Origin: Hyphomicrobiales bacterium
GTDB lineage: Bacteria > Pseudomonadota > Alphaproteobacteria > Rhizobiales > Rhizobiaceae
Reading direction: 5' to 3'
DNA length: 64,000 nucleotides
Assembly (NCBI GenBank): GCA_900473185.1
Contig: UCKU01000012.1
Span: 150,581-214,580 of the forward strand
A program made the position numbers and the translations under genes. Positions 9,868-18,483 of the stretch are shown one piece after another (positions within the stretch are counted from its first letter, which is position 1; the number at the start of each line of letters is the position of its first letter). The notes under the pieces are model-generated. The model saw only the letters and a list, made by a program, of their open reading frames with translations. It was not told where the DNA came from and did not search any database.

Positions 9868-10509
9868 ATGCGTGAAGCACTGATCGTCTGGGGCGGCTGG
9901 GCAGGCCATGAACCGGAACAATGCGCCGCAATCATCAAGGACATGCTCGAAGAAGACGGCTTCAAGGTCTATGTCGAGCACAGCACGGAGGCTTTCGCCG
10001 ACCCGTCGATCCACGATCTCAGCCTCATCGTTCCCGTCATCACCATGTCGAAGATCGAAAAGGAAGAGGTCAAGAACCTCGCTGCCGCGATCGAAAGCGG
10101 CGTCGGCATTGCCGGCTATCACGGTGGCGCCGGCGATAGCTTCCGCGATTCGACCGAATACCAGTTCATCATCGGCGGCCAATGGGTTGCTCATCCCGGC
10201 AACATCATCGACTACACTGTCAACATCACGCGGCCGGATGACCCTCTGATGGAGGGGATCACCGATTTCCCTTATAATTCCGAGCAGTATTACATGCATG
10301 TCGACCCCTCAAATGAGGTGCTGGCGACGACCACGTTCAACGGCGAACATGCTTACTGGATCGATGGCGTGACGATGCCGGTCGTCTGGAAGCGGAAATA
10401 CGGAAAGGGCCGCGTCTTCTATTCCTCGCTCGGCCATATCGCCAAGGAATTCGAGGTGCCGCAGATGAAGACAATCTTCCGCCGCGGCGCCAACTGGGCG
10501 GCCCGCTGA
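9868..10509 (+). CDS. ThuA-domain protein
   Basis: 213-residue protein of the ThuA (trehalose utilisation) family, a glutamine-amidotransferase-like fold. Family motifs are GGWAGHEPE near the start, YHGGAGDSFRDS near 82-93, GGQWVAHPGN, HVDPSNEVLATT and YGKGRVFYSSLGH near the C-terminus. A strong AGGAGG precedes the ATG. It is last in the ROK-Gfo/Idh-ThuA unit. ThuA works with ThuB in keto-disaccharide metabolism; by analogy this pair acts on the sugar imported by the divergent transporter. It is shorter than Sinorhizobium ThuA as I recall it. Confidence 0.88.
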   Translation: MREALIVWGGWAGHEPEQCAAIIKDMLEEDGFKVYVEHSTEAFADPSIHDLSLIVPVITMSKIEKEEVKNLAAAIESGVGIAGYHGGAGDSFRDSTEYQFIIGGQWVAHPGNIIDYTVNITRPDDPLMEGITDFPYNSEQYYMHVDPSNEVLATTTFNGEHAYWIDGVTMPVVWKRKYGKGRVFYSSLGHIAKEFEVPQMKTIFRRGANWAAR

Positions 10510-10642
10510 TCGCTCCGATTCAAAGGTTGCCGGTGTCTCGCCGGCAGCCTCATATGAAAAGTGCATATTTGGGCACGACACGGGTGCCAAATCCGTCGAT
10601 ATGCGTTACTGCTGTGGGAAGAACGAACCAGACAGTAAGACA

Positions 10643-10795
10643 ATGAGCGATAACGTTATCAAGTTTCGCAAGCCGAAGCCCCCGCCGAAAGCCCCCAATC
10701 CCATGCTCCGCAAGCTCGTGATCATCGCAGCGGTGATCATCGTGTTTGCATTGGCCTGGGTCTATGTCCAGGTCACCGGCGTGCCGCCGCAATAA
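10643..10795 (+). CDS. Small single-pass membrane protein, unknown function
   Basis: 50-residue protein: a cytoplasmic basic proline-rich head (VIKFRKPKPPPKAP) and one membrane segment (about 22-43) ending TGVPPQ. The open frame extends 14 codons upstream, but the ATG at 10643 starts the natural MSDNVIKF N-terminus. Such small proteins are common in Rhizobiaceae with no assigned role. It is followed 19 bp later by another small gene, probably in one unit. Confidence 0.7.
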   Translation: MSDNVIKFRKPKPPPKAPNPMLRKLVIIAAVIIVFALAWVYVQVTGVPPQ

Positions 10796-10814
10796 TCCAG
10801 CGTGGGATCGTCCG

Positions 10815-11144
10815 ATGAGCGTTCGCCCGCCGCAATCCTTCATGCAATCCTTTTCGTCCGAAGGCGGGGTGAATGTACTCGAATACGAGCTCATGTCGGA
10901 GCGCGCCAGTTCACTCGGACGCAACGGCCTCAAAGTCGAATCGGCCCTCTCTGCCCTGAAGGCCTGGAATCCCGATCGTCATAGCGCCGAGCAGCGCGAA
11001 ACGTTGATCAACGAGGCGTCCGACGCCGTTTGGGCGCTCTTCGTCCAGCGCGAGATCTGCGGGCTGCGCAACAACAAGGATATCATCCAGCGCTACGCCA
11101 TTCCCGGTGAAGTGTTGGCGCGGGTTGGCGTCATCAGGAAATAG
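10815..11144 (+). CDS. Conserved small protein, DUF6665-like
   Basis: 109-residue soluble helical protein starting MSVRPPQSFMQSF, with conserved-looking ELMSERASSLGRNG and SDAVWALFVQREICGLR. I recognise it as a rhizobial family I recall as DUF6665; function unknown. The start at 10815 avoids overlap with the preceding gene. The 3' end overlaps the convergent LysR gene by 11 bp. Confidence 0.7.
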   Translation: MSVRPPQSFMQSFSSEGGVNVLEYELMSERASSLGRNGLKVESALSALKAWNPDRHSAEQRETLINEASDAVWALFVQREICGLRNNKDIIQRYAIPGEVLARVGVIRK

Positions 11145-12048
11145 CGGCAGTCTGGCTCTGTGTCGCTGGCGCCGGATGCGAGAGGACGAATGCGCGCGCC
11201 TCTTTTTCCAACCATTCGCAAAAGAGCGAGGATTTGCGGTTTCGCCTCGCCCGGCGTAACGCCACATATTCATGCCCGCTTTCCAGAAATCCATGCGGCG
11301 CCACCAGCCGGCCGAAGCGAACATCATCCGTCACATAGGGCCAGGGCACGACGCAGACGCCAAGCCCGGCATTGGCCGCCTCCAACATGAAATAGAAATG
11401 CTCGTATTCGACACGGCCACCTGCTTCGACGGCGATGCCCGAGCGAGCGAGCCAGTCACTCCAGGCGCGTAGACGGCTGCGGGTATGAAGCCGAGCGGCA
11501 CCTGTGAAGCGCTCACCGACAATTTCCGCCAATGCCGGTGAAAGCACGGGACCGGTCTGTTCGGGAAAGAGCGGGATGACATCCGCACCGGCGGGCCAGG
11601 GTGCTGTTCCAACGCGGATAGCGACATCGAAGCTGTCGCGGGCAAAATCCACCGGACGTGAAGAGGCGGTCAGGCGCACATCGATATCAGGATATTCCGC
11701 CTGAAACCGGTAGAGCCTTGGGATCAACCAGCGCATGGTGAAGGTTCCGGGGCAGGATACATCAAGCGCACCGTCCTCGGTATCGGCCACCGAGCGGACG
11801 GACGTGTCGATCTGGTCGAAGGCGGCATTCAGGCCTGACAGCAGCGTCGTGCCGGCCTCGGTCAGACGCAGCCGGTTCTTCGGGCCCTCAAAAAGGGGAA
11901 CGCCGAGCACGTTTTCGAGATGCTGGATCTGGCGGCTGACGGCGCTATGGGTGACGTTCAGCTCATCGGCGGCGAGCGTCATGCGCCCGAGACGGCCGGC
12001 GGCTTCGAAAGCGCGGAGCGCATTGAGCGATGGTATGCGGCGAACCAT
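11134..12048 (-). CDS. LysR family transcriptional regulator (GcvA-like)
   Basis: 304-residue regulator. The N-terminal winged helix (RIPSLNALRAFEAAGRLGRM, then ELNVTHSAVSRQIQHLE at about 28-44) has the style of the GcvA/TrpI subgroup; the rest is a type-2 periplasmic-binding-like effector domain. It is transcribed away from the methyltransferase gene, whose start lies 175 bp further on, so that gene is a candidate target. Confidence 0.92.
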   Translation of the reverse strand: MVRRIPSLNALRAFEAAGRLGRMTLAADELNVTHSAVSRQIQHLENVLGVPLFEGPKNRLRLTEAGTTLLSGLNAAFDQIDTSVRSVADTEDGALDVSCPGTFTMRWLIPRLYRFQAEYPDIDVRLTASSRPVDFARDSFDVAIRVGTAPWPAGADVIPLFPEQTGPVLSPALAEIVGERFTGAARLHTRSRLRAWSDWLARSGIAVEAGGRVEYEHFYFMLEAANAGLGVCVVPWPYVTDDVRFGRLVAPHGFLESGHEYVALRRARRNRKSSLFCEWLEKEARAFVLSHPAPATQSQTAAIS

Positions 12049-12222
12049 GTGCGTTTTCCGAACAATATTTGTTCGATCATATCGGTTTTCAGACTGTATT
12101 CCATGGTGTTTCTTGCGGCTCGCGAATTAGCGAGTGCCTTTTCAGGAACAACAGATGCCGGACCGCAGCGCATTCCGGCAATGGCGAAACTTTGCCTTTT
12201 GAAGCAATTACGGAGAGTGATC

Positions 12223-12999
12223 GTGAACAGCAGACACCGTGACGGAAGTGCGGGCGATGCCAATTACGGCGTGATCGGAACGAACTACATCAAGTATCGC
12301 CAGCCCGACCCGCATATCGCGGAGTTTATTCGTACTGCGCTCGGCAATGCCGAAACCGTGCTGAATGTCGGCGCTGGCGCCGGCTCTTACGAACCGGTCG
12401 ACCGGAAGGTGACCCCGGTCGAACCTTCTGCCTCCATGCGGGCACAGCGCCCAGCGCATCTGCCCGAGGCGATCGACGCGACGGCAGAGAAACTGCCCTT
12501 CGCGGACCAATCCTTCGATGCGAGCATGGCGACCTTCACTGTGCATCAATGGTCGGATCTCAAGGCTGGCCTTGCAGAAATGCGGCGCGTTTCGCTCGGC
12601 CCGGTGCTGGTCCTGAGCTGCGATCCCAATGAGCTGGAACGCTCCTGGCTGTTCGACTATGCACCGGAAATGATCGCCGTCGAGGCAAGCCGCTATCCGG
12701 CCCTGCAGACCATCGCCGATCATCTCGGCGGCACAATCGAGATATTGCCCGTGCCGATCCCGCTTGCCTGCATCGATGGTTTCGGCGAGGCCTACTACGG
12801 CCGGCCGGAGCTTATGCTCGATCCAGGCGCTCGGCTTGCCAATTCGGCCTGGAGCTTCGTCGATCCATCGATTGGCGAACGTTTCGTGGCCGAACTCGGC
12901 CGCGATCTCCTGGATGGCACGTGGGATGCGCGCTATGGGCATCTGCGCACGCAACCCTTCTTCGAAGGCTCGCTGCGCCTGATCGTTGCCCGCCCCTAG
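12223..12999 (+). CDS. Class I SAM-dependent methyltransferase
   Basis: 258-residue methyltransferase of the UbiE/Methyltransf_11 type. Motif I reads TVLNVGAGAGSYEP, followed by VEPSASMRAQRP (acidic loop) and LPFADQSFDASMATFTVHQW (motif II region). The chosen start is GTG at 12223, with GGAGAG five bases upstream and a natural N-terminus leading to YGVIGTNYIKYRQPDP; an in-frame ATG at 12181 is the alternative. Substrate unknown. It converges on the monooxygenase gene with a 4-bp overlap of stop codons and is divergent from the LysR gene. Confidence 0.85.
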   Translation: MNSRHRDGSAGDANYGVIGTNYIKYRQPDPHIAEFIRTALGNAETVLNVGAGAGSYEPVDRKVTPVEPSASMRAQRPAHLPEAIDATAEKLPFADQSFDASMATFTVHQWSDLKAGLAEMRRVSLGPVLVLSCDPNELERSWLFDYAPEMIAVEASRYPALQTIADHLGGTIEILPVPIPLACIDGFGEAYYGRPELMLDPGARLANSAWSFVDPSIGERFVAELGRDLLDGTWDARYGHLRTQPFFEGSLRLIVARP

Positions 13000-14324
13000 C
13001 TAAAGAAACGGCTCTCCGGTCGCGGCAGGCCGAGGTGTTCGCGCAGCGTCGTGCCCTCGTATTCTTTGCGGAACAGCCCACGTCGCTGCAGCTCAGGTAC
13101 CAGACGCGTCGTCACGTCATCAAGCCCCTGCGGCAGGTAGGGGAAGACGACGTTGAAGCCGTCAGAGCCCTCTTCGTCCAGCCAACGCTCCATCTCGTCG
13201 GCAATGCTCTCGGGCGTGCCGACGAAGGCAAGGCCGGAATAGCCGCCGTAACGCTGGGCGAGCTGCCGGACGGTGAGGTTTTCCTCCTGCGCCAGCTTGA
13301 TGACCTGAGCGCGGCCTGTCTTGCTGGCATTGGTATCGGGAATATCCTTGGGCAACGGCGCATCCGGGTCGAAGCCCGAGGCATCGTGGCCGAGCGCGAT
13401 CGACAGTGACGCGATAGCGCTGTCGTAGTGAACGAGGCTGTCGAGGGCGAGACGTTTGGCACGCGCCTCCTCGATACTGTCGCCGATGACGACGAAGGCA
13501 GCCGGCAGCAACTTCAGGTGATCGCGGTTGCGGCCTATGGCCTGCATCCGACCCTTGATGTCAGCGTAAAGCGTCTTGCCGCCGTCGAGATCGCGCGGCG
13601 AACAGAAGACCACTTCCGCTGTTTCAGCAGCGAGTTGCCGGCCGGGATCCGACTGGCCAGCCTGCACGATGACGGGCCAGCCCTGAACCGGCCGGGCGAT
13701 GTTCAACGGCCCGCGCACACTCAGTTCCTCGCCCTTGTGGTTGAGCACATGCATTTTTTCGGGATCGAAATAAATTCCACTCTCGCTATCACGAATGAAA
13801 GCATCGTCGGCAAAACTGTCCCAGAGGCCGGTGACGACATCGTAGAATTCGCGCGCACGCTTGTAGCGCTCGCCATGTTCCACATGCTCGTCGAGGCCGA
13901 AATTGAGGGCCGCATCGGGATTGGATGTGGTGACGATGTTCCAGGCGGCCCGGCCATTGCTGATGTGATCGAGCGAAGCGAAGCGGCGTGCCACATGGTA
14001 GGGCTCGTCGAAGGTCGTCGATGCCGTTGCAGCGAGCCCGATCCTCTCGGTGACGGAGGCAAGCGCCGACAGCAGCGTGAAGGGTTCGAACGAGGTCACG
14101 GTGTGGCTCCGCTTCAGCGCTTCGACCGGCATGTTGAGCACAGCTAGGTGGTCGGCCATGAAGAAGGCATCAAATTTCGCGGCCTCAAGCTTCTGGGCGA
14201 AGGACTTGATATGGGCGAAGTTGAAATTGGCATCCGGATAGGACCCGGGATATCGCCATGCGCCGGTATGCAGGCTGACGGGACGCATGAAGGCGCCGAG
14301 GCGCAACTGCCGTGAACGGGTCAT
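12996..14324 (-). CDS. NtaA/SnaA/DszA family FMN-dependent monooxygenase
   Basis: 442-residue luciferase-like flavin monooxygenase. Typical motifs are FMADHLAVL, ERIGLAATASTTFDEPYHVARRFASLDH and GRAAWNIVTTSNPDAALNFG, then QAGQSDPGRQLAAETAEVVF and the C-terminal GFNVVFPYLPQGLDD. The family oxidises nitrilotriacetate, dibenzothiophene sulfone, dimethyl sulfide and related compounds using FMNH2 from a separate reductase; none is encoded nearby. The divergent SfnB gene suggests sulfur acquisition. A possible 48-codon leader lies upstream on the same strand. Exact substrate unknown. Confidence 0.9.
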   Translation of the reverse strand: MTRSRQLRLGAFMRPVSLHTGAWRYPGSYPDANFNFAHIKSFAQKLEAAKFDAFFMADHLAVLNMPVEALKRSHTVTSFEPFTLLSALASVTERIGLAATASTTFDEPYHVARRFASLDHISNGRAAWNIVTTSNPDAALNFGLDEHVEHGERYKRAREFYDVVTGLWDSFADDAFIRDSESGIYFDPEKMHVLNHKGEELSVRGPLNIARPVQGWPVIVQAGQSDPGRQLAAETAEVVFCSPRDLDGGKTLYADIKGRMQAIGRNRDHLKLLPAAFVVIGDSIEEARAKRLALDSLVHYDSAIASLSIALGHDASGFDPDAPLPKDIPDTNASKTGRAQVIKLAQEENLTVRQLAQRYGGYSGLAFVGTPESIADEMERWLDEEGSDGFNVVFPYLPQGLDDVTTRLVPELQRRGLFRKEYEGTTLREHLGLPRPESRFFS

Positions 14325-14388
14325 ATTTTCCTCATAGATCGGGCGAAGCGGCCGCCTGCCCTCTGCTGAACGCTGATGCCGGATCTGT

Positions 14389-14535
14389 TTAGACTACGTA
14401 GGCGTTGGCGCGCAGCAATTCGAGATCAGGATCAGCATTTTCAGGCGGCAATTTCTCCGGCAACCCGATCAATTCCAAGTGAGACGGATAGAGGCAGACG
14501 TTAGCCGCGCGGCTGCGCCTCGCATAAGCAAGCAC
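14389..14535 (-). CDS. Candidate small ORF or leader peptide upstream of the monooxygenase
   Basis: A 48-codon frame starting with GTG at 14535 and ending TAA, 64 bp before the monooxygenase ATG on the same strand. The C-terminal half (LELIGLPEKLPPENADPDLE) looks protein-like. The ribosome site is weak (GGA eight bases upstream) and codon bias is modest, so it may be a leader peptide, a gene remnant or chance. No family recognised. Confidence 0.25.
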   Translation of the reverse strand: MLAYARRSRAANVCLYPSHLELIGLPEKLPPENADPDLELLRANAYVV

Positions 14536-14555
14536 TTTTCATTTTCCATCACATC

Positions 14556-14569
14556 TATAGAATTTATAA
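14556..14569 (+). promoter_or_regulatory. Shared AT-rich motif, copy 1
   Basis: TATAGAATTTATAA in the divergent region between the monooxygenase and SfnB genes, 57 bp before the SfnB ATG. It resembles stretches at 18326-18338 (inverted) and 21101-21114, all in promoter positions of the same block. It could be a regulator site or a -10-like element. Confidence 0.35.
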
Positions 14570-14626
14570 TCTTACCTGTCGCTCCGATTTCTTTCACCCA
14601 TATCACGGTCAGAACTGGAGAAATCG

Positions 14627-15844
14627 ATGACGACCGTGCTCAGGCAGCAAGACCAGATCCGGCCCGTGGCCGCCCGCATTGCCAGCGACGAGGAGGCGCT
14701 TGAGACGGCCCGCAGGCTTGCCGCTCAATTTGCCGCCACGGCCGCCGCGCGAGATGCGGAGCGCCGGTTGCCTTTCGCCGAACTCGACGCGGTGGCGCAA
14801 TCCGGCCTGCTGGCGATTGCCGTTCCCGCGCAATATGGTGGGCTTGATGTCTCGAATGCCGTGCTGGCCGAAGTTACCGCGATCCTGGCAGAAGCCGATG
14901 GCTCGATCGGCCAGATCCCGCAGAACCATTTCTATATTCTGGAAGCACTGCGCACCGATGGCAGCGAGGAGCAGAAGCGGTATTTCTTCGGCCGGGCGCT
15001 TGCCGGCGACCGTTTCGGCAATGCGCTTTCGGAGCGCGGTACGAAGACGGTCGGCCACTACAATACGCGCATCGTCAGGGACGGTCCCGGCTACCGCATC
15101 AACGGCCAGAAATATTACTCGACCGGCGTGCTGTTTGCAGACTGGGTCACGGTCTTCGCGCTCGATGAGGAAGACCGGCTTGTCATGGCCTTCGTGCCCA
15201 AGGGCACCGAGGGTGTCGAGATCGTCGACGACTGGGATGGCTTCGGCCAGCGCACGACCGGCAGCGGCACGACGATCCTCAACAATGTCTATGTCCATGC
15301 CGATTCCGTCGTCCTGCATCACAAGGGCTTCGAGCGGCCGACGACGATCGGCTCGGTCGGCCAGATCGTCCATGCCGGCATCGATCTCGGCATCGCGCGT
15401 GCCGCTTTCGCCGAGACGCTGGAATTCGTGCGTACCAAGTCACGCCCCTGGATGGATAGCGGCGTGGAACGCGCTGACGATGATCCGCTGACGATCTCGA
15501 AGGTAGGGCAGATCGCCATCCGGCTGGAGGCTGCAGCAGCACTCCTCGAACGCGCCGGCCGTAAGGTCGATGCGGCGCAGATAGAGACGACAGAAAAGAC
15601 CGTCGTCGAAGCGACGCTTGCGGTCGCTGCCGCCAAGGTGCTGACGACCGAGATCGCCATCGAGGCGACCAACACGCTCTTCGAGCTTGCCGGAACCTCT
15701 GCGGTCAAGAGCGACCTCAATCTCGACCGGCACTGGCGCAACGCACGCACCCATACGCTGCACGATCCCGTGCGCTGGAAGTACCATGTCGTCGGCAATT
15801 ACCACCTGAATGGCACGATCCCGCCGAAGAACGGCGCGCTCTGA
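14627..15844 (+). CDS. SfnB family sulfur-acquisition oxidoreductase
   Basis: 405-residue flavoenzyme of the acyl-CoA dehydrogenase fold, DszC/SfnB branch. Recognisable stretches are PAQYGGLDVSNAVLAEV, DGSIGQIPQNHFYILEAL, NGQKYYSTGVLFADW and WDGFGQRTTGSGTT, and the C-terminal DRHWRNARTHTLHDP that marks the DszC/SfnB group. These use FMNH2 and O2 on sulfur compounds rather than dehydrogenating acyl-CoA. GGAGAAA precedes the ATG. It is monocistronic: a strong terminator follows. It is divergent from the NtaA-type monooxygenase. Confidence 0.88.
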   Translation: MTTVLRQQDQIRPVAARIASDEEALETARRLAAQFAATAAARDAERRLPFAELDAVAQSGLLAIAVPAQYGGLDVSNAVLAEVTAILAEADGSIGQIPQNHFYILEALRTDGSEEQKRYFFGRALAGDRFGNALSERGTKTVGHYNTRIVRDGPGYRINGQKYYSTGVLFADWVTVFALDEEDRLVMAFVPKGTEGVEIVDDWDGFGQRTTGSGTTILNNVYVHADSVVLHHKGFERPTTIGSVGQIVHAGIDLGIARAAFAETLEFVRTKSRPWMDSGVERADDDPLTISKVGQIAIRLEAAAALLERAGRKVDAAQIETTEKTVVEATLAVAAAKVLTTEIAIEATNTLFELAGTSAVKSDLNLDRHWRNARTHTLHDPVRWKYHVVGNYHLNGTIPPKNGAL

Positions 15845-15861
15845 ACCCTCTCCTCAACTAA

Positions 15862-15900
15862 AAACCCCATCCCCGTCACCGGAAATGGGGTTCTTTTTTT
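15862..15900 (+). terminator. Rho-independent terminator after SfnB gene
   Basis: Stem AACCCCAT / ATGGGGTT followed by C and a run of seven or more T, 18 bases after the stop codon. A clear intrinsic terminator between two convergent genes. Confidence 0.9.
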
Positions 15901-15917
15901 TGCCTATTTTCCTGAGC

Positions 15918-17126
15918 TCAGCTGTAGAGGCTGACTTCAGGAATCTTATCGTTCAGCACGAACTCGCCGACTTCCTTGGCCTTGTAGAAGACCGGATCGT
16001 GCAGCGTGTGGGTGCGCACATTGCGCCAGAAACGGTCGAAGCGATATTTCTCCGCCGTGGAGCGCGCACCGGTCAGTTCGAAGACACGCGAGGTGATATC
16101 GAGCGAGACATGGGTGGCATGCACCTTGGCGGCATAGGCTTCCGCCGCCGCTTCGCCGCGCTCGCGGGCGGTGACAGCATGGCCCTTTGCGAGCCCTGCC
16201 TGAACGGTGGCGGCTGCCACATCGGCCAAGGCGGCAGAGGCTTTCAGCGCGGCAGTGAACTCACCCACCCGCTCCAGGATATAGGGATCGTCTGCTGCCC
16301 GCTCGACACCGGAGGTGACCCAGGGACGTGTCGTTGTGCGCACGTAATCGACGGCAGCCTGAAGTGCGCCCTCTGCGCTGCCAAGATAGAAGTTGACGAA
16401 GACGAGCTGGATGAGCGGCGTATTGAAGGTGGAAAGCACCGGCGGGGCGGCATCGGGAGCAGCCGGGGCACCGACGAAGTCTTCCTCATAGACAGGGAAA
16501 TCGTGGAACTCGACACTGCCGCTGTCGGAGAGCCGCTGGCCGAAATTGTCCCAGTCGTCATTTGCTTGATAGCCGGGCCGATTGGTCGGCACGGCGAAAC
16601 CGACGATCTTGTCGTCGAGCGTGGCGTTGGCATTGATATAATCAGATACATGGGCGGCGGTGGAAAACGACTTGCGCCCGTTCAGCACATAACCGTTGCC
16701 ACGACGGGTGAGCACAAGACCCGGATCGCGCGGATTGACGGCAGCACCCCAGTAGAGGTTTTTCGCAACGGTTTCGGTACCCAGCGCATGAGCACGGGCT
16801 TCTTCAAGCGCCCAGTAAATGTACTGGCTGTTGACGAAGTGATAGCCGAGCAGCTGGCCGATCGAGCTTTCGCCCCGCGCGAGGATACGCACCAGCCGCA
16901 GGCCATCCACCCAATCAAGGCCGCCGCCGCCGATCTTTTGATCATGCAGGGCATTCAGCAGGCCGGCATTCTTCAGTTTGACGATCTCAGCAAGCGGCGG
17001 ACGACCGTCGCGGTCGAGTTCGGCGGCGCGTCTGGAGAGATCGGTCGAGATATCCTCGGCGCGGGCAAAGAGGTCCTCTCGCGTCGTGCTGCGATTGGTC
17101 GCGAAGACGACATTGGACTGGCTCAT
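15918..17126 (-). CDS. Acyl-CoA dehydrogenase-fold monooxygenase (DszC-like)
   Basis: 402-residue paralogue of the SfnB-type enzyme. Shared motifs are GESSIGQLLGYHFVNSQYIY, LNGRKSFSTAAHVSDY, WDNFGQRLSDSGSVEF and the C-terminal FDRFWRNVRTHTLHDP. Start at 17126 (MSQSNVVF) with GGAG eight bases upstream. It is co-directional with, and 78 bp downstream of, the RbsB-like binding-protein gene, but a terminator-like hairpin intervenes. Likely an FMNH2-dependent oxygenase of an organosulfur or related compound; substrate unknown. Confidence 0.87.
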   Translation of the reverse strand: MSQSNVVFATNRSTTREDLFARAEDISTDLSRRAAELDRDGRPPLAEIVKLKNAGLLNALHDQKIGGGGLDWVDGLRLVRILARGESSIGQLLGYHFVNSQYIYWALEEARAHALGTETVAKNLYWGAAVNPRDPGLVLTRRGNGYVLNGRKSFSTAAHVSDYINANATLDDKIVGFAVPTNRPGYQANDDWDNFGQRLSDSGSVEFHDFPVYEEDFVGAPAAPDAAPPVLSTFNTPLIQLVFVNFYLGSAEGALQAAVDYVRTTTRPWVTSGVERAADDPYILERVGEFTAALKASAALADVAAATVQAGLAKGHAVTARERGEAAAEAYAAKVHATHVSLDITSRVFELTGARSTAEKYRFDRFWRNVRTHTLHDPVFYKAKEVGEFVLNDKIPEVSLYS

Positions 17127-17149
17127 GGGTCGAAACTCCGATTTCCTGA

Positions 17150-17186
17150 AAAAATGGGCCGGCGGGGGCCGCACAACCCCCGCCGG
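17150..17186 (-). terminator. Terminator/attenuator after binding-protein gene
   Basis: Perfect 10-bp inverted repeat CCGGCGGGGG / CCCCCGCCGG (17159-17186) followed on the minus strand by a few bases and six T. It lies between the binding-protein stop and the DszC-like start, so read-through would set the lower expression of the enzyme. Confidence 0.75.
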
Positions 17187-17204
17187 AAGATCGAGGCAGG
17201 CAGC

Positions 17205-18251
17205 TTAGAAAAGCTTGTCCGGGATCCAGCTAGCGGTTGCCGCATCGCTTGTGCTGAAGGCCGGGATTTTCTGCGCCAGGTCCTCGATCGTCTTGACGCC
17301 GGCGGCGCGCAGGCTTTCCTGCGTGAGCAGCGTCGGCTTGACTGTGATCTGATGGGGGACATCCTGTCCGGCGATCTGCAGAGCCGCGGCGCGGACGGAG
17401 ACAGCACCGACGACAGCCGGGTTGGTGGCGACGGTCGCAACCCATGGGCTGCCCTCTTCGGTGATCTCTTGAATGTCAGCGGTCGAAACGTCGGCGGAAT
17501 AGATCTTCAGCTTGCTTGCGATACCGAGGTCGTTGGCGGCAAGCTTTACGCCACGGGCAAACTCGTCATAAGGCGCAAAGACGACGCTGATATCGGGATT
17601 GGCGGTCAGTGCGGCCTTGGCCTGATCGGCCGTTGAGGTCGCGGTGGTGTCGCTGACGTTACCGAAGCGGGCTTTTTCAACGACACCGGAATTCTCCGAC
17701 TTGAACTTCTCCCAGACCTCGTTGCGGCGATCGAGCGGCGCGAAACCGGCGACATAGACATAAGCGGCATTGAAGCTCTTACCGTTATCCTTCACCACCT
17801 GTTCAAGCCCGAGTTGAGCGAGCTCGTGATCGCTCTGTTCCACCTGCGGCACTTTGGGATTGTTGAGGTTGACGTCGAAGGCGACGACCTTGATGCCCTT
17901 GTCCAGTGCCTGCTGGACGACATCGCCGAGCGATTCCGGTAGGCCGTGATCGACGACGATGCCGGCCACGCCAAGATTGATCGCCTGCAGGATCTGCTCA
18001 CGCTGCTCGGCTGCATCCTGCCGGCCGGGGAACACACGCAGGTCGATATCGAGTGCCTTGGCCTGGGCTTCCGCACCGGCCTGATAGGCCTGGAAGAAGT
18101 CACCCGCCGAGATGTAGCTGATCAGCGCCACCTTGACGCCGCCCTTGTCGAAGGGGGCCGGAGCGCCGTTGAGACCAGCGGCAAAGGAAGTCTGATAGAG
18201 AGTAAAAGAAATTGCGGCTGCAGAGAGCGCCAGCCGTGCGAGGGATTTCAT
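17205..18251 (-). CDS. Periplasmic sugar-type binding protein (RbsB/peripla_BP_4)
   Basis: 348-residue receptor with a Sec signal peptide (cleavage likely after SFA near 24). The Venus-flytrap ribose-binding-type pattern is clear: VALISYISAGDFFQAYQAGAEAQ, EQREQILQAINLGVAGIVVD and the closing segment TADQAKAALTANPDISVVF. It is divergent from an ATPase/permease pair at 18484-21023, which would complete a three-part importer. Its association with DszC-like and SfnB enzymes raises the possibility that the ligand is a sulfur-containing or modified glycoside rather than plain ribose. Confidence 0.88.
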   Translation of the reverse strand: MKSLARLALSAAAISFTLYQTSFAAGLNGAPAPFDKGGVKVALISYISAGDFFQAYQAGAEAQAKALDIDLRVFPGRQDAAEQREQILQAINLGVAGIVVDHGLPESLGDVVQQALDKGIKVVAFDVNLNNPKVPQVEQSDHELAQLGLEQVVKDNGKSFNAAYVYVAGFAPLDRRNEVWEKFKSENSGVVEKARFGNVSDTTATSTADQAKAALTANPDISVVFAPYDEFARGVKLAANDLGIASKLKIYSADVSTADIQEITEEGSPWVATVATNPAVVGAVSVRAAALQIAGQDVPHQITVKPTLLTQESLRAAGVKTIEDLAQKIPAFSTSDAATASWIPDKLF

Positions 18252-18325
18252 CGTCGCGATCCTCTAGTCAATCGGGAGCGTCGTCTGACAGGTTGGCAGC
18301 TCCCTGCGACGCATGAATTATTAGA

Positions 18326-18338
18326 TATAAACTCTATG
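18326..18338 (-). promoter_or_regulatory. Shared AT-rich motif, copy 2 (inverted)
   Basis: On the minus strand CATAGAGTTTATA, matching copy 1 with three changes. It lies 75 bp upstream of the binding-protein gene and about 145 bp upstream of the divergent ATPase gene. Confidence 0.3.
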
Positions 18339-18483
18339 TTTTTAGTAGATTTAATGATCCGATTTTTGCCGGTTCAGGAGATTCTTTGTTCCCTTCGCCC
18401 TGCGACCAAGGCAAGGCTTGCCTCGAAGTTCGGGCACCTGTCAGGCCAATATCTCGGCTTAAAAGCAGACCCGGATTTGCCCG

